In this document: one piece after another, positions 13,559-26,527 of the stretch
How positions within the stretch are numbered: position 1 is the first letter of the stretch
How the letters are laid out: the number at the start of each line of letters is the position of its first letter
Source of the DNA: Polydactylus sextarius
Lineage: Eukaryota; Chordata; Actinopteri; Polynemidae
DNA: 64,000 nt
Direction: 5' to 3'
Assembly: GCA_016801845.1 (NCBI GenBank)
Contig: CM028927.1
Location: 11,248,001 to 11,312,000, forward strand
Made by a program: the position numbers and the translations under genes
Notes under the pieces: generated by a model
Databases searched by the model: none
Seen by the model: the letters and a program-made list of their open reading frames with translations, nothing else
What the model was told of the DNA's origin: nothing

Positions 13559-16500
13559 GGTGGCACTGCCACAGAAAACAAAATAAACATCACATTCACT
13601 TATTTTTGTTACAATTTTCAAACACATAGGTGCACCTTCATTTGAAAATATAAGATTTTCCTATAAAGTGAGAAAGCCATACTCATGGTCAATCTTTATT
13701 ACTAAAACTAGTGAGAATGACACGTCAAAAGGAAAAAACTAACCTATATTTATTAGCTGATTTATGGCATGACACATGACCTTCAAACATGTTTACTGTT
13801 GTTGTGAACTACATAGAATGTCTATCAGTCTATATGTGTGTGTATGTGTTTTCAAATATTTTGCTGGGGATCTAAGCAGTTAGCTATTGATTTGTGTGTA
13901 TGTGCTTGTGTGTGTGTGTGTGTAATGGTCATGTCACGCTGTGTTGATTTTCATGTCAAACAGCAGCGTTCTCTCCTCACTCCATTACTTCCCATTCTGT
14001 CGCTGCGCGTGTGTGTATTTGTGTCTGTCTGTCTGTCTGTGTCTGCATCTGTAAATTCTCACCCAGAACAGTTTGTGCGCCTTTTTTTTTCTTCCAGTCT
14101 TACAGCTGTTCAGTTGTTCCTTTACCCAAGTTCATGAACACACACGCACAGGCTTTTCATGATAACAAGTTGAAGTAAATGAAGAGCCAAAAACACTGCT
14201 CCACATCATTATGCAAACGAACCGCCACAAGAGAATTGTGAAAAACTGCTGAATTGTAATGTTTCCAAAATAAAAACAAGAAAGTGTGTACAAAACCTCA
14301 CAGTCATTAATGACAGATGGAACGTGCCACACTGTGTCTAAATACAGGAACGTGGCCATTTAAAAGCTCATGATGCAGCTTATTCTTTGTTTAACATCTT
14401 CAAACTTTATTTGTTTGTTCTTATTTTTCCCTTGGGATGTGACATCCATTGGCAACAGCCAAGCTGGAGTTTTCCACAAATTATTATTCACGATTGAGCT
14501 GTTGGACTTTACAAAGAATGAAATGCTTTTTGTGAGCGTGAACAGATGAAAGGCTAAGTTCCACCAATGGATGTGGTTGAGTGTTTGCAGTAGTGGGATT
14601 TGTTACAGAGTCCTGGACTACACCTGTGCCTCAGTTTAGTTTAGTTCAGTTCACTTATGTTGATGTTCTGTTTGAATTGGTTGCTTCGTTGCACATGCTC
14701 TGATCTCATCGCATTGTCTGAATCAACCAACTGCAGCTTAAAATAGCAGAAAATATTAGCAAAATGATGTGGGTGATGTCGACAGTTTTACTGATGCCAT
14801 GTGCTTTGTTTACTGGAGAATCAGACATTGAAACTGATGCAGATCCAAAACAAGACATCCAAGTCTTTCTTCATGGATTTGTTTGATCCCTCTTGGTGAA
14901 TAGATGTAAAGTCCAAGAAAATCATCTCTTTTGTTGTTGTTCCATTAATGTTGTTTTTGTTATGGTCACACAGCAAGCTGAGACAGCAAGTGGAAAAAGT
15001 TGAACAATCCGTGTGTGCAGCAGCTGCCCCCTCTTTCCTGCTGCTGTTGTTTATATTGGAAATAATGGTGACAGCGGTGGCGGCAGCAAACGTTGTCACT
15101 GTCTGGAAATAGACTATAATTGATCAAGTCAACAGGTGACACTTAAGTCCAAGCACTGATTCAGTACAATTACGGAGTTTTTGCCAAAGATTGCACGTGC
15201 AAATCAGTTTTATTTTAGTATAGAGTGTGAAGTACCACAGTAAGTCTGAAAATATCCACATATGCCAGTAAAATCTCTATGGGCGCTGTCATAGATTCTG
15301 AGGAGTTGCTCCATTATTCACTGTCTGTGGAGCAGCTCCAGGATTCGGCTCAGGATGACACCATCACCACAGTCTCTCTCCTCGTTCTCTCTTTGTGAAC
15401 TCCAGTGCCTTTCAGGAGTTCTTTTGTGATGAAATGTTGTAATTTACTTTCATGGTGTACCTTCTTTCGCTTTACCGGTCTCGTCTGCTTCCACTTCACT
15501 TAGTGATTGCCTACACAGAATGCCTTTCAACAGTCCCCAGTCAATAGCCCTGAACTTCCTCTATTCAGTCGAGGGTTATACATGTAGGTAGAGAGAACAG
15601 TAGTGAGCAGAGTGAAAATTTTTATTCCCTTTGGTCAAGATAAAGGACGAGTCATACCTTTTTACAATGCAGTGTCACATGGCTGCACTGCATTAAGACG
15701 TATAGATGTCTTTTCCAATGGAAATTGGTTTTTGTTTAGCTGATGATTGTTGAATGTTAATGGAAAATAATAAATTGAGTTATAATACCTTAGGACTGAC
15801 CCCTTGTACTCAACTGTGATTTCTTTTTTTTCAAAAGTTGTTATCTTTTAAACTTTTAAAAGTCCTGAAAACTTTCTTTGTAACACGTTACTGTGAACAT
15901 TTCTTTCCTAATATCAGTGGGAATAAACAACATAATGGATCCAGACAGGCAACCAACATCATTCAAAGGTGCTTTAAAGAGCACTAAAATGTTTAAGGGA
16001 ACATCTTCCTCAAAATAACCTTATTTGAAAGGTCATACTCCAGAACATAGCAATTTCCAAAATCCTGTCCTGCAATTTAAAATACCTTTTCCTACTAAAC
16101 ATTTTCAGTCACTAGCCATAATGAATGGAATAAGGTTATTGATCCTTGTTGCAGAAAATGAAACTTTTTGGAAATCTGACGTTCCATTTGACTTTAGGCT
16201 ATTTGGTCAGGTATTAAAGTCTTTTTCTGTCGTATCCACTGTCTAAAAACTGAGATGAATATGTTTCAGACAAAGGAAAATAAGGAAATGCTGGGTTCAT
16301 TTTTGGGGGGATGCCATTATGTTTTGTAAATTTCACTCAAAGTACTCTAAACTGCTAATGAGCCCCTTACCTGCTTATTATCTGCGTAGCACTGCTGTTA
16401 AACTATGATTCCATGCTGAACATCTATGGCCGTTTTCATTCACTGGCTTTCTGACAGCTGTAAGGGATCCTGAAGACCTGGACTAGTATCTATACACAAA

Positions 16501-18924
16501 GCACTGTTAATATATAGTGATCCCTTCGCTAAGCCTTTTATCGCAGCAATTAGCTGGATGTCTCTTAACGGCCGGAGGAGAAAAGGGCTTTAGAGTGGTC
16601 CGGCACAGGTGTGAGGGAGAGGCAGGAAAGAAGAATGGATTGGGGAACCGATTCATTTACTGGCTGACTGACTAAATGAGTGACACAAAGGCTTCCTGCC
16701 TGCTGACTGACCAGTGTAGTCAGAGACTGGCTGCCTGGTTTGGGTCCTGAGATGCATAGAGAATTTGATGCTCCTTGGTAAAATCTAAGACCTTAACCAA
16801 TGTGCCTGGTAAGATAATACAGACTCTCCTCTGTCCTCTCCCCTCCACTGCAAAACAGGCAACACGTAGTACATCATGTTAAGGTCAGCAGCTTTTTGTG
16901 AATACTACTTGGCAGAGAAATCCCCTCTGTACGCGGATTAACGTAAACTCTTTGACAAAACCATGGATTTACATGAGCAATGATGCATTTAAACCACTAT
17001 ATGTGCTTTCCATCTTATTTCTGTTAGAGAACCAAGCAGTTTTTACGTGCCAATTCCACTTTTTTAACAGATCAAGGTTCAAGGATCAAGTTTTTTGGTA
17101 TCGTGTGCATCTGAACTGCGACTCAAGTTGAATGTCGGAGCAGAGTGTAGCTGTTTTCCGTGTGAAAGAATCTATAAATGCCTTAAAACACGTACAGATA
17201 CAAACAGAGTCATTTGGTTTTTTTTTTATCAGGGAACTGTTCTTGACTGAGAGACAAATAGTGTTTTCTAAATGTGTGACCCCACATTGCTGTTAACCCA
17301 CAGCCTGTGTGTGAGAGTGTGTAAGTGTTTACATTGCAATGGACAGCTGATGTTTAAAAAGTTCAAGTGCTCTTTCTACAGTGTGACAACAACTTCAATG
17401 CAAATGTGACACACACACTCATGTGCCAACATATACACACAGACCCTCGACCTGGGAATCTGAAGTATAAACAGACACACCATACACTTTCACACACACA
17501 CACACACAGATGGACACAAATATAGACATACAATCACTGACAGAAAAACAAAACAAACGGACTCAGAGAAAGATAGAAACTAGAACTTACAAAAGAGACA
17601 CAAACAGAGAAGTAGAAAGGGGAGAAGAATGACAGGTGGGGGCGAGGGAGGGTTATTTGTGCGACGGTTGCACAACAAAGTCGGTGAGGAGATACGAACA
17701 CCAACCAGAACGGATAAGAACGCAGGTTGACTGGTTATCTGCAGTGAGCAAGAACTCTGAGACAAAGACAGAGAGCCACACTGCTTATGTATTCACTCTG
17801 TCAGACATGACTGAGGGTGCCTTCAGGTTATGTCCAGGGTTGTTTGTTGTTTAGGGCTAGCACTTTTAAAAGTTCATGACACCATGCTTGCAGGCTAAAT
17901 TAGGGTTTCTTGAGTGATTTTACTTCTGCTGTGTGTGAATTGGATAGGATGTGTATGTTTTTTTCTTTTTTTCAACTAAGCTATGTCACTTATTGTTTGA
18001 CCACTTTTTGACCAAACTCAGCCGAACTGGGATTTTTTGAGGGTTTCAAACACAGTTGTGCTAAGATGGACCTGATTTTTATTTCAAGCACAGATCCAGC
18101 TAAACTGCAGCTAAACAACGTATATGATGTGAGGTGATAAGGCAGCAATGCAGCAGAGTAGAGCTATATGTTCCCTCGTAAAAATGGAAATTAAGGAAAT
18201 CTGTTTCAGCTGTCTGGTTTTCCAGATCAGCAGGCTACAACCAATATCTGCCAAGTCCAATCTGCAGGTATTGGACTTGTTTCACTGCATTAGTTAATAC
18301 ATAATTCCTGCTAATTTACCTCTTTATTTTACCCTCTTTTCTCACATCAAAAATGAACTGCACCAGATATGACATATTATAAATGTAAATGCACAATATT
18401 ATGGCACTTATACACACTTGAAATATTTTAACTTTTAGAAGTGAATAAAATTTTAGCTTTTGAGCTGACCAGACCTATGATCAGGGCACTAACTTTCCCT
18501 AACCCTAGCCAAGTTCTGTAAGTGCATAATCATAAAGAGGATTTATATTACTTTAGTTATTTCAATGTAGTGCCACATTATGTTAATAGAAATCATAATC
18601 TGGACCAAAGTCCTTCACTTTATGGCACACAAAACTCAATTTGTATGTCTCTGGTATGAAAATACGGCATTATGTCACCATCCTTTTGTGTCCATAGTAA
18701 AAACACACACATATACAACTTCCTTGACTTAAAATATGCTTAAAACATAATCTATTACCAGCTATTACTGGGAAAACAAATTCCTACATGTATTAAATAA
18801 TACATGTCTTTTTATAAGATAAGTTGAGGGCACAGCAGTGGAATTTAAAAGTCTGTATGATTTTGTCCGAGACATACAGGCTTATATCCATCTTAAATCT
18901 CAGCTAATGACAGAACAAGTGCCC
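13550..18924. other. Unique intron, no gene seen
   Basis: Only minor simple repeats are visible: TG-rich near 13905-13923, CTGT repeats at 14025-14041 and CA-rich patches at 17408-17512. A hairpin lies at 15302-15339. Open frames are short and featureless. The SINE-type copy that follows starts near 18925. Confidence 0.55.
15302..15339. repeat. 12-bp inverted repeat, 14-nt loop
   Basis: GGAGTTGCTCCA at 15302-15313 pairs with TGGAGCAGCTCC at 15328-15339 with a single T-G wobble. The base composition is mixed, so this is not a simple-repeat by-product. No longer precursor-like fold could be traced outside it. Confidence 0.6.
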
Positions 18925-19030
18925 CGGGACGATCATGCAAACTCGAGACAGAAAGGTACCAGATGGGTCAGGTTGAAAGTCAGGACCTTCTTGCTGTGAG
19001 GCAACACTGTGCTAACCGTGTAGCCACCAT
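18925..19030 (-). repeat. tRNA-headed SINE-type repeat, minus strand
   Basis: Read on the minus strand, 19030-18950 gives a tRNA-like head: TGGCTACACGGTTAGCACAG followed by GTTGCCTCACAGCAAGAAGG and then TCCTGAC at the decayed B-box side. The + strand string GATCATGCAAACTCGAGACA (18931-18950) matches the body of a repeat that is very common in teleost genomes. Several substitutions show that it is an old copy. Confidence 0.65.
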
Positions 19031-19591
19031 GAATAATCCAATTTTATCATTCATATCATAATTTAAGTAGAGAGATACTGTTGGGATTTTGGAGCATCAT
19101 ATTTAAGTGCTACAAGAATCCCGTATTAAAATACTGACACTTAGTCACTGGCATTGTTTACATTGTGATTGATTGGCTTGCCTTTCAATCGATTGTCTCA
19201 TCTGACACCAGGAACAACAGGAAGGTCTTGTGAGAGCAGCTTGCATTGATTTTGAGGTTGTGTAACCTCTGACTTTGTCAAGTTTGGATTAAAGTGGGTG
19301 TCCCTTTTATGCTATGATGCATTGCAAACACGCCCAGTGGCTTTTGTTAAATATTTCAAGAACGTTCATGTTCATAAATATACCTAAGATTTACACTGTA
19401 TGATCCTGCATTTTCTAATTAACCAGAGCCATAAATATACACTTGATGTTCCTGTTTTTCTCTCTGTCCATCTGTCGACTGGACTTTCCAGTTTTAACTT
19501 GACCAAAGTCACTTCAATAACACACACGCACACACACTCACACACAGACTCCCCAGTTACATCTTATGCCTCCTGCAATACACTGATAAGA

Positions 19592-19880
19592 GTTTTTCTG
19601 TCTCTCTCTCTCTCTCTGCCTCTCTCTTTTTTGTTGTCTCTCTTTCTTTTCTACTTTTTATGTTTAATTCCATCTCTCTTTCCTGTTATGTCTCTCCCTC
19701 TATATCTCTATCTCTGTCACCCCATCTCTGTGCATCACTTTCCACCCTGCTATCCCTCCTGTCTCATTCACATTCTCTCTTTCCATCTCTTTTTTGTGTC
19801 CAAATCTCTTTATCTTTCATCGTCTTTCTTTTCCAAAATTTACTGTGTATTTTTTCTGTCTTTATCTGTCCACTTTGAGA
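19592..19880. repeat. Pyrimidine-rich low-complexity tract
   Basis: About 290 bases of CTCT/TTTC-type sequence on the + strand, beginning with a (CT)n core near 19599-19617 and preceded by a CA patch (19521-19545). The 178-residue open frame across it (19400-19936) is Leu/Ser/Phe repeats created by this composition, not a protein gene. Confidence 0.8.
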
Positions 19881-22215
19881 GTCCTGCGATATGTTTTCAG
19901 ATACTTGTTGTTTTCTCTAAGAGTTCCCCACACTAGAATATTTGAATCCATTTAGGCTCAGAGCGTGGCAGTTTTATATCCAGTAACAACACACATTTTT
20001 AACATTATCTAAGGAATTATGCTTTGAGTAGAATTGAGTCCTGTTGGTTTGCAGAAATATGCTGAGCACTATAGATTTATCATCATGCCCTGAAGCAGTG
20101 TATTATAATGGTCGGCTACACCACAAAGCCAAAAAGTATTTCTAGCTCAAGTGCTGATATTTACATTTCAAAATGGTCATCCCGTATTTACAAAAGAGCT
20201 TTCAGATGAATAAGGTTCTTCTGAAGACAAGATATCAACTCTGTTCTCTTGCCATTTCCACTTCATTACAGAAAACTTAAAAGGAAATGCTCATGTTGAG
20301 ATCAAGCTCACATATCATAGAGTCAACTGATATTTACACAGTGGGTTACCTCAACAAACTTCATCGCTTATCTGGAGTCTAGTGATGTCACTGATCAAAT
20401 CAGCACTGAAAATCAACACTGTGAAAAACAGATTTATCTTCTGAAGTCACTCTGCTGAAACTGTTCATGGTCTTGTAATTTATTGCGTGTGCCACTGTTG
20501 AACACCCATTATGTACGAACACTTTGAACTTTTGAGTTTTTCAGTCAGTATCTTAAAATTGGTAACGCTCATGTTAATGAAGTCATCCCCTCAGTGGCTT
20601 TCTTCAGTCAGATTGTAGGTATTATTGTTACGTTCTTTTCTTATTCATAATACTTATAATCACAGTGAGCTGCATCATCCTGGGAATTATCCAGAGAACA
20701 TTATTCATCTTAAATTCAGTGAACTAGCGGAGGATAAGTTTAGAATTTTCATCTACCTCTTTTTTTTTTTTCAATTTTCCAAGAGCAAATTACGTTGTTT
20801 GCCAAAGCTCTTTCCTTGACTCAAATTATGTTGACTACTATGATTATTTTGTCAAATCAAGCCTGCAATGGGACAATCAGCTACTTGTGTGATCACTGCC
20901 TCAAATCAGTCAGTGCAGTATATTGGTGACGATAAAAAGAGAACTTATTTTCTTAAGTTGAATCTTGACTGTTTCCATCGAGATCTTAAAATCCCTTTTG
21001 TAACATTTACTAATGGATGACTTCATTATGTTATTGAAGAGTATCAATGGAAAGTTGCATAATAGACTGAGTTCTTGTCCTGTTTCTAAGAGTAAGGGAT
21101 TTTAAGGATGTTGGTGTCATTGGTCACTTACTCTGGTAGGTCAATTTTGATTTTTCTTTCAAGCTTATTTTTTTGCAAGTTTTGCCTTCATTCTCTTGAG
21201 ATCCAGACAGTAAGTGTGGGAAGAGAGAGAGAAGGTTACATGGTGTGTCTCCAGTTGGCCAGCTTAATGCCCTATAAACTCTTGCTCCGTTTTGTCATAT
21301 GAGGTGAAAAACCTGATTAAATTGAGAGGAAAGTAGCTTATACAAGCAGCTGCTAATGGGTCTCTTCAAGTCTTGTTGCCATAAAATGGTAGATGCACTT
21401 TCATCAGTACTGAGACATAAGAAACTTTTGCTAGATGGCATTTTCAAGAAAAGGAAAAGATAAAGGGCATTATGAAAAATACACAGTACTATATGTTCAC
21501 CAAGGTCTGTTTTAAAAGAATACAGAGAAACAGATATGCATACTGGTTTCACATCTGGATTTTAGAGTAAATAAGTAGAACGTTAATATTGGAGAGTTTC
21601 ACAGTGCCGATTTCAGATAGCACCGGGAAACAAAAGGAGAGTCATTTTATACTTTTCCCCCCACAAATACAATCCAATATCACTCTGATGGAGAAAACTG
21701 GACTTCATTTTTTGAAGTAATTTCAGACTAATCATATATGCCTTTACAGAACAGTAATAGCGTGCTATTAGCACATAATATCCCCCGATGCCAAGATTGC
21801 AATCTGAAATTGACATTGTAAGTCATAGGTGCTATCAGTTCATAGCGTGCAAACACAAGAGAATGTTTGCATAATGTATTGTTTTAATGTGTGCATTATT
21901 GTGCAGATGATTACAGTCTACAGTCATACTCTTGTTTCCCCATAGGCAACACTGATTATAGTAATCTTTTCTGTTTGAGGGCACCAGGTTATATTTGTTT
22001 GCATCTTGGGTGTACCTTCCCCAAGCTCTGTTCATTCTAAAGACTCCGTTAAGTTTAACACAAGAAGTTCATTCAGCCATCACATGTCATTGGCTACTTA
22101 CACGCTTCTAAATGCTCCTGCGAGCCAATAAAGTTTACTCAAGGTTACGATGTCACAGCAGCTCTTTCCTGGGGAGATAGAGTAAGTCAACTGGGCCAGA
22201 TGACTCAGCAAAAAT
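19881..22215. other. Unique intron, nothing recognised
   Basis: AT-rich single-copy-looking DNA with no recognisable exon, repeat family or RNA gene. The short open frames carry no domain signature. Confidence 0.55.
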
Positions 22216-22515
22216 CCCACTTTCTCAACACACACACACACAGGCTGACGCACACATTACGCAGACGTAAGATGATGAGTTGTCATGTCTACACAAACTT
22301 TGCACACATACATCAGCAGCACACAAATGGTACTGCTGGTACGTCACTCAAAAACCAAATCTTCTCTCTCTCTCTCTTTCTCATTGACACACCTACACAC
22401 ACACTTTCACACACAGTCACATATTCTTCTGCGCTCAATATGGCTCATGGCCCTGAGAACAATGACTAGTGCAATGAGTGGCATGTACAGCTTAACTCGG
22501 TCTTTGGTGTGTGTT

Positions 22516-22550
<35 letters not shown>

Positions 22551-22700
22551 ATGAATTTCTTTGTGTGTGAGTGTATTTGATGTCAGCAGGGTTGATTCAC
22601 ACTCACTTACCCCCCGACAACTGGAATCATACCACCCGCCTCTTGACGAGCTCACATCAACACACACGTACACACATACACAGAGAGAGAGAGAGCTAAT
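22216..22700. repeat. Mixed dinucleotide microsatellite cluster
   Basis: Contains CA runs (about 22229-22243 and 22391-22420), a CT run (22363-22378), a compound (TG)n(AG)n block at 22513-22551 and GA repeats near 22681-22695. Several overlapping open frames on both strands are low-complexity shadows of these repeats. Confidence 0.8.
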
Positions 22701-23134
22701 TAGGAGTCTTCATTATTGTTGGATTATGCTGTTCAGCTCTGCAGCTACAGGCTTTTCTTTATGGGTGGAAAGGAACTAAGGACTCTTAAGTACATTTAGC
22801 AGACTGCTAGTTTGACTTAAATTATGGATTTATGCACAAGACTAGCTAATGAAGCGGAGCAGTGTCACCCATATCCAGTGCCGCGACAAGTCTCTAGTCC
22901 TCTGCAGGGTTTGTATGCCGCTGTGATGTACTCTTGTTTTCTTTATATGATTTTGTGAGGACTGCATATTTTAATCTGCCTTTAGAGGCTTAATTCTTCT
23001 ACCCAAGTATTTATAGTTATATCTTGTGTCATGGGAAAATGTTGATTTTTTGCAACTTTTTATTGTTTTTGTTTATTATAACTTTTTTTTTTGTTGTTTT
23101 CACCATCATCAGAATTCTAATGCGGCAAATAATT

Positions 23135-23171
<37 letters not shown>
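23135..23171. repeat. Compound (TA)n(TG)n microsatellite
   Basis: Sixteen bases of TA repeats run directly into about twenty bases of TG repeats, giving a continuous alternating purine-pyrimidine run. Confidence 0.9.
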
Positions 23172-23436
23172 ATTAAACAATAAACATTATTATTAAACAT
23201 TATTATCCAATCCACTGTCCTTTGTAAATGTCTGATATAGTTTACAGACGGATTCTCAGGTTCAATTTTGCTCTGCCGTACCACAGCTTCCCTGTGCATT
23301 GAAGGATTATTTCATTTCAGGTACACTCAATTTTTACACTGATTTTCTGTAGTTTAACCAGGTTCAGGTTGTGTTGGCAGGATGCTTGAAAAACCTGTGT
23401 GTCTACCTTTACAGACAAAGGTCTTTACAATTTGCC

Positions 23437-23628
23437 TTTCATTCACCTATTCACATTCAAACGCCAATGGCATCAGAGCTGACATGCAAGATGCTGACTT
23501 GCCATCTGGAACAATCAGCATACAGCCTCCTGCTCAAGGCCATTTCTATGTGCAGACAGCAGGAAGTGGGGATCAAACTGCCAACCCAGCGATTAGTGGA
23601 TGACTCGCTATACCTCCTGCGCTACAGT
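23437..23628 (-). repeat. tRNA-derived SINE-type repeat, minus strand, fairly complete
   Basis: On the minus strand the head reads TGTAGCGCAGGAGG (A-box-like) at 23626-23613 and GTTTGATCCCC (B-box-like) at 23578-23568. About 45 bases separate the two boxes, as in tRNA-derived promoters. The body continues to the + strand string ATTCACCTATTCACATTCAA (23441-23460), matching the arrangement of a widespread fish repeat whose copies carry CATTCACACATTC-like sequence at the far end and CTCAAGG in the middle. Two chance frames cover it. It is likely a non-autonomous element copied by LINE machinery. The fragment near 1.9 kb appears to be the same family. Confidence 0.7.
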
Positions 23629-24234
23629 AAAAGGCCCAAATGTCACTTTCCTCAGCCAAGCAATCTGAGGATTTCCTGTCGAGATTATACACCGTATACT
23701 GTATAATCCTAGGGTTGCATTTTGAGTCTTGTCATGGTCTTTTCCTTATTTGATTCAGAAAACCTTCAAAGGGAAACATACAGGACATGTCTTCAGTCAG
23801 ATTCCCAAACCACCTCAGTGGACCGAGAACTAGTTTGATCTCAAGCTCCTTCCCAAAAACCGTTCTCCTGAATCTGCCACTGAGGATGACTAACCTATGA
23901 AAGAAGCTTATTTCAGTCTCATCCACATAAAGTTTCTCCCTCAACGCTTGATGTTTTCACATTCTACCTGATTATCTTACATTTTTTGCTCTGTCTGACT
24001 TCACTGAAGTAATTTTATCTATTACTTAATGGGTACATATAAATAATCAAAAGAACAGTTGGCCAAAAATGTAGAAACAAGACGTATGTTTAACCAAAAC
24101 TTTCCTACATAAAATGTATGGTTAAAATCATTTGCCAATTAATGGAAGCTCATTTACAGCAAAAGGGCAAAAGTGTCCTTTTACCAGGTTGGTTTATACA
24201 CTGTGCTTTACTGTAAATTACTGTTGGGTGTTAT

Positions 24235-24280
24235 TGCTCAAGGGCACTTTGGTAATATTGGGAACTGAACCTTTTCATTA
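24235..24280 (-). repeat. SINE-type repeat fragment, minus strand
   Basis: TGCTCAAGGGCACTTTGG (24235-24252) followed by GGGAACTGAACC (24260-24271) reads on the minus strand as a decayed B box plus the CCAAAGTGCCCTTGAGCA body motif seen in fish tRNA-SINE repeats. Only this core is recognisable. Confidence 0.45.
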
Positions 24281-24926
24281 TGTTAGTTCTTATAGCCCAA
24301 TCTGCCACACTCAACTGATCCTCTCACTGGCTCCATTTCCCTACTTAAAACCACCCTAATGCCCTCCACTCCTCTCCTCCACAACCTCTCTCTTAAAAAT
24401 CATAAAAGAATTGGCATTTTGTAAATTCAGCGTGTGTCTGTGTGTGCATATACATGTCACAGTATCTATTAGTGCAGAAGTGTTTGCCTCTGCTCTTGGC
24501 TGCCTGGATGTGTATTTGCGTGGGTGTTTTTTTTTATTTTTTTGGATGTGTATGTATTACTCTTGGTCACGACTCTTCCTCTGCTGGCTTGTTACTTCCA
24601 CCTTACATCATCAGTCCAAAACATCTTAAAATCTCTACAGCTACTTTTAATTAAAGGTACATTATGCAAGTGTTTTAGTCAGAAACATTCAAAAGTTCAT
24701 CCAGAATACAACAGAATGGGAAGCAATAACAGTTCTGATGTTATGACAGAAATCTAAGAAAAGAAATCTACATTATGTGGCATATTTTTTTTCACAGACA
24801 AAGAAGTTAGCCAGACGGTGAAAAAACAGAGAGAATGTTAGTTTAGTACGCCACTGACTGAAGGATGTACTCCAGCTGTGAACTGTAGGGTGGCTGGTAT
24901 TACACCTATGATGCTTCCTATCCCTC

Positions 24927-24955
24927 CCCAAAGTGCCCTTGAACAAGTTGTCGAC
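24927..24955 (+). repeat. Second SINE-type fragment, opposite orientation
   Basis: CCAAAGTGCCCTTGAACA at 24928-24945 matches the reverse complement of 24235-24252 at 17 of 18 positions, so the two fragments are inverted, about 690 bp apart. Confidence 0.45.
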
Positions 24956-26527
24956 ACTTTTAAAGTAGTGCTACACTGTAGGCGACCTTGTTCTCAGATG
25001 CAGAGACCTTTTAAATCTCCCAAACTATCATATCATGCCAAACAATGTTATTTATTTATTTTCATAGATAAAGTAGAAGGAAAACCCAAACAACACCTGG
25101 GTAGTCCTGGCTTTACATAATTGCATGACTAACATGTTACTATGTTAGTCTCATACCGGCCGTGACGACAATCAAGCTGTGAGAGGACGACAGCCACGCT
25201 GTGCAGTGTCCAGCGCGACCAGCGCAGGTAGTCGCAAAATTAGCATTGATGGTAACAGCAACATGTGCTTTGTCTTGCTTATGACTGCTATCCTGCCAGC
25301 ATGATATTTTATGGTGAAATATGCATGCCACAGTTTTGTTAGTAGTCTGCCAATGCAACCACGGTAGATAGAGAGAAGATGAGCAGCTGGCTGCCGAGCC
25401 AGATTTAATTTGAAGAAGGTGGCGGCTTGAAGAAAAATGTCTTGATGTCGTTCCAGTCCGTGAACTGATCAGTCATTTTTTTTTGTGCCAGGTTCTAAAT
25501 TATTTTAATAGTGTTAGTGTTGTCCCAACAGCCTCTTCTGTATGATGTTTGGTATCAAAGTGGAAAAGGTGTCTGTTATGTTATGACACAAAGGCGAACA
25601 TGTAATATGATGTACAGTGTGAGGTTTTACTCGTTTGAAGGGCTTGAACGGTGAGACGGAGATCAGACATAGTATAAGTGATATAGAATTACAAGAGTTG
25701 GCCTGTGTCTTGCATGAGGTACTGAATGCTGATTCAACCTATAAGAAGGCTGCATCCTTTGAAAAACAGCATGAGGGATTGCTTTTCACTGCAGTGGGGA
25801 TTAAAATTTCAGGATATTCACATTTGCTTTAAACTTGGAGGGGGAGGGGGGGGTGACTACATGTAGAAGTCATTTATAATCATATAAGATATGGAGTGTG
25901 GGGGAATATTGAATCCCAAGATAAGCTTACACTCTGCAGCTCTGAGGCAGGAGTGTGAGTGTGTGTCTGTGCTTGCGTGTGTCGTCTTAGACCCTCGGGT
26001 ATCATCTAGCCTAGTTTAAGGTATGATGTGTGCGCACACACACACACTCATTGAGATTCCCGAGGGGAGAAAGTTGTGCTGACCACAAGTTGTTTTTTTG
26101 TTTTTTTTTTTGTTTCCTCTAACATGCGTGTTGTTCCTGGTTTGGACTGTGTAAGTACAAGTAAATTCTTTACACCATGTGCATGTGTGTTTTGGTTTTC
26201 ATGGGTCCTACAGGGTGATAAAAACTGACTCAACAATTTGTGAACTTTCATGCAAACTTTGTTGCCGTGGAAATATGAGCAAGAGCTCTAAAGGGGCTGA
26301 CAAAAGACATTTTCTTCATTTCAGAAACAGGGCCATTTATTAAATTAAGGTGTTCTTCTGTCTCATTTCACTTAAAACAGTTTTTCAATAAGCGCTGCTG
26401 CACACTTATCTCTGTTATAATCGATTCGATACTGTGTTTTCATCATATTTTTCCATTTTCAGACGAATGTTTGCTAATGAATTAAAACTGAATAGTTCTA
26501 TAATTATTTTCCCATTTCATTTCATTG
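24956..26527. other. Intron with a small CpG-dense patch, no gene seen
   Basis: Between 25156 and 25236 I count about nine CpG dinucleotides in roughly 80 bases, unusual against the CpG-poor surroundings. A 9-bp inverted repeat (25127-25135 with 25142-25150) lies beside it. A G-rich string occurs at 25837-25854. No coding signal was found. The patch is far too short for a normal CpG island and may be the remains of a recent insertion. Confidence 0.5.

Noticed and set aside
19400..19936. 178-residue open frame, the longest in the window
   Set aside because: Its residues are Leu/Ser/Phe repeats dictated by a pyrimidine-rich tract; there is no domain and no splice structure.
24956..25480. Possible promoter or CpG island
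   Set aside because: CpG enrichment is confined to about 80 bases, with no nearby first-exon signature.
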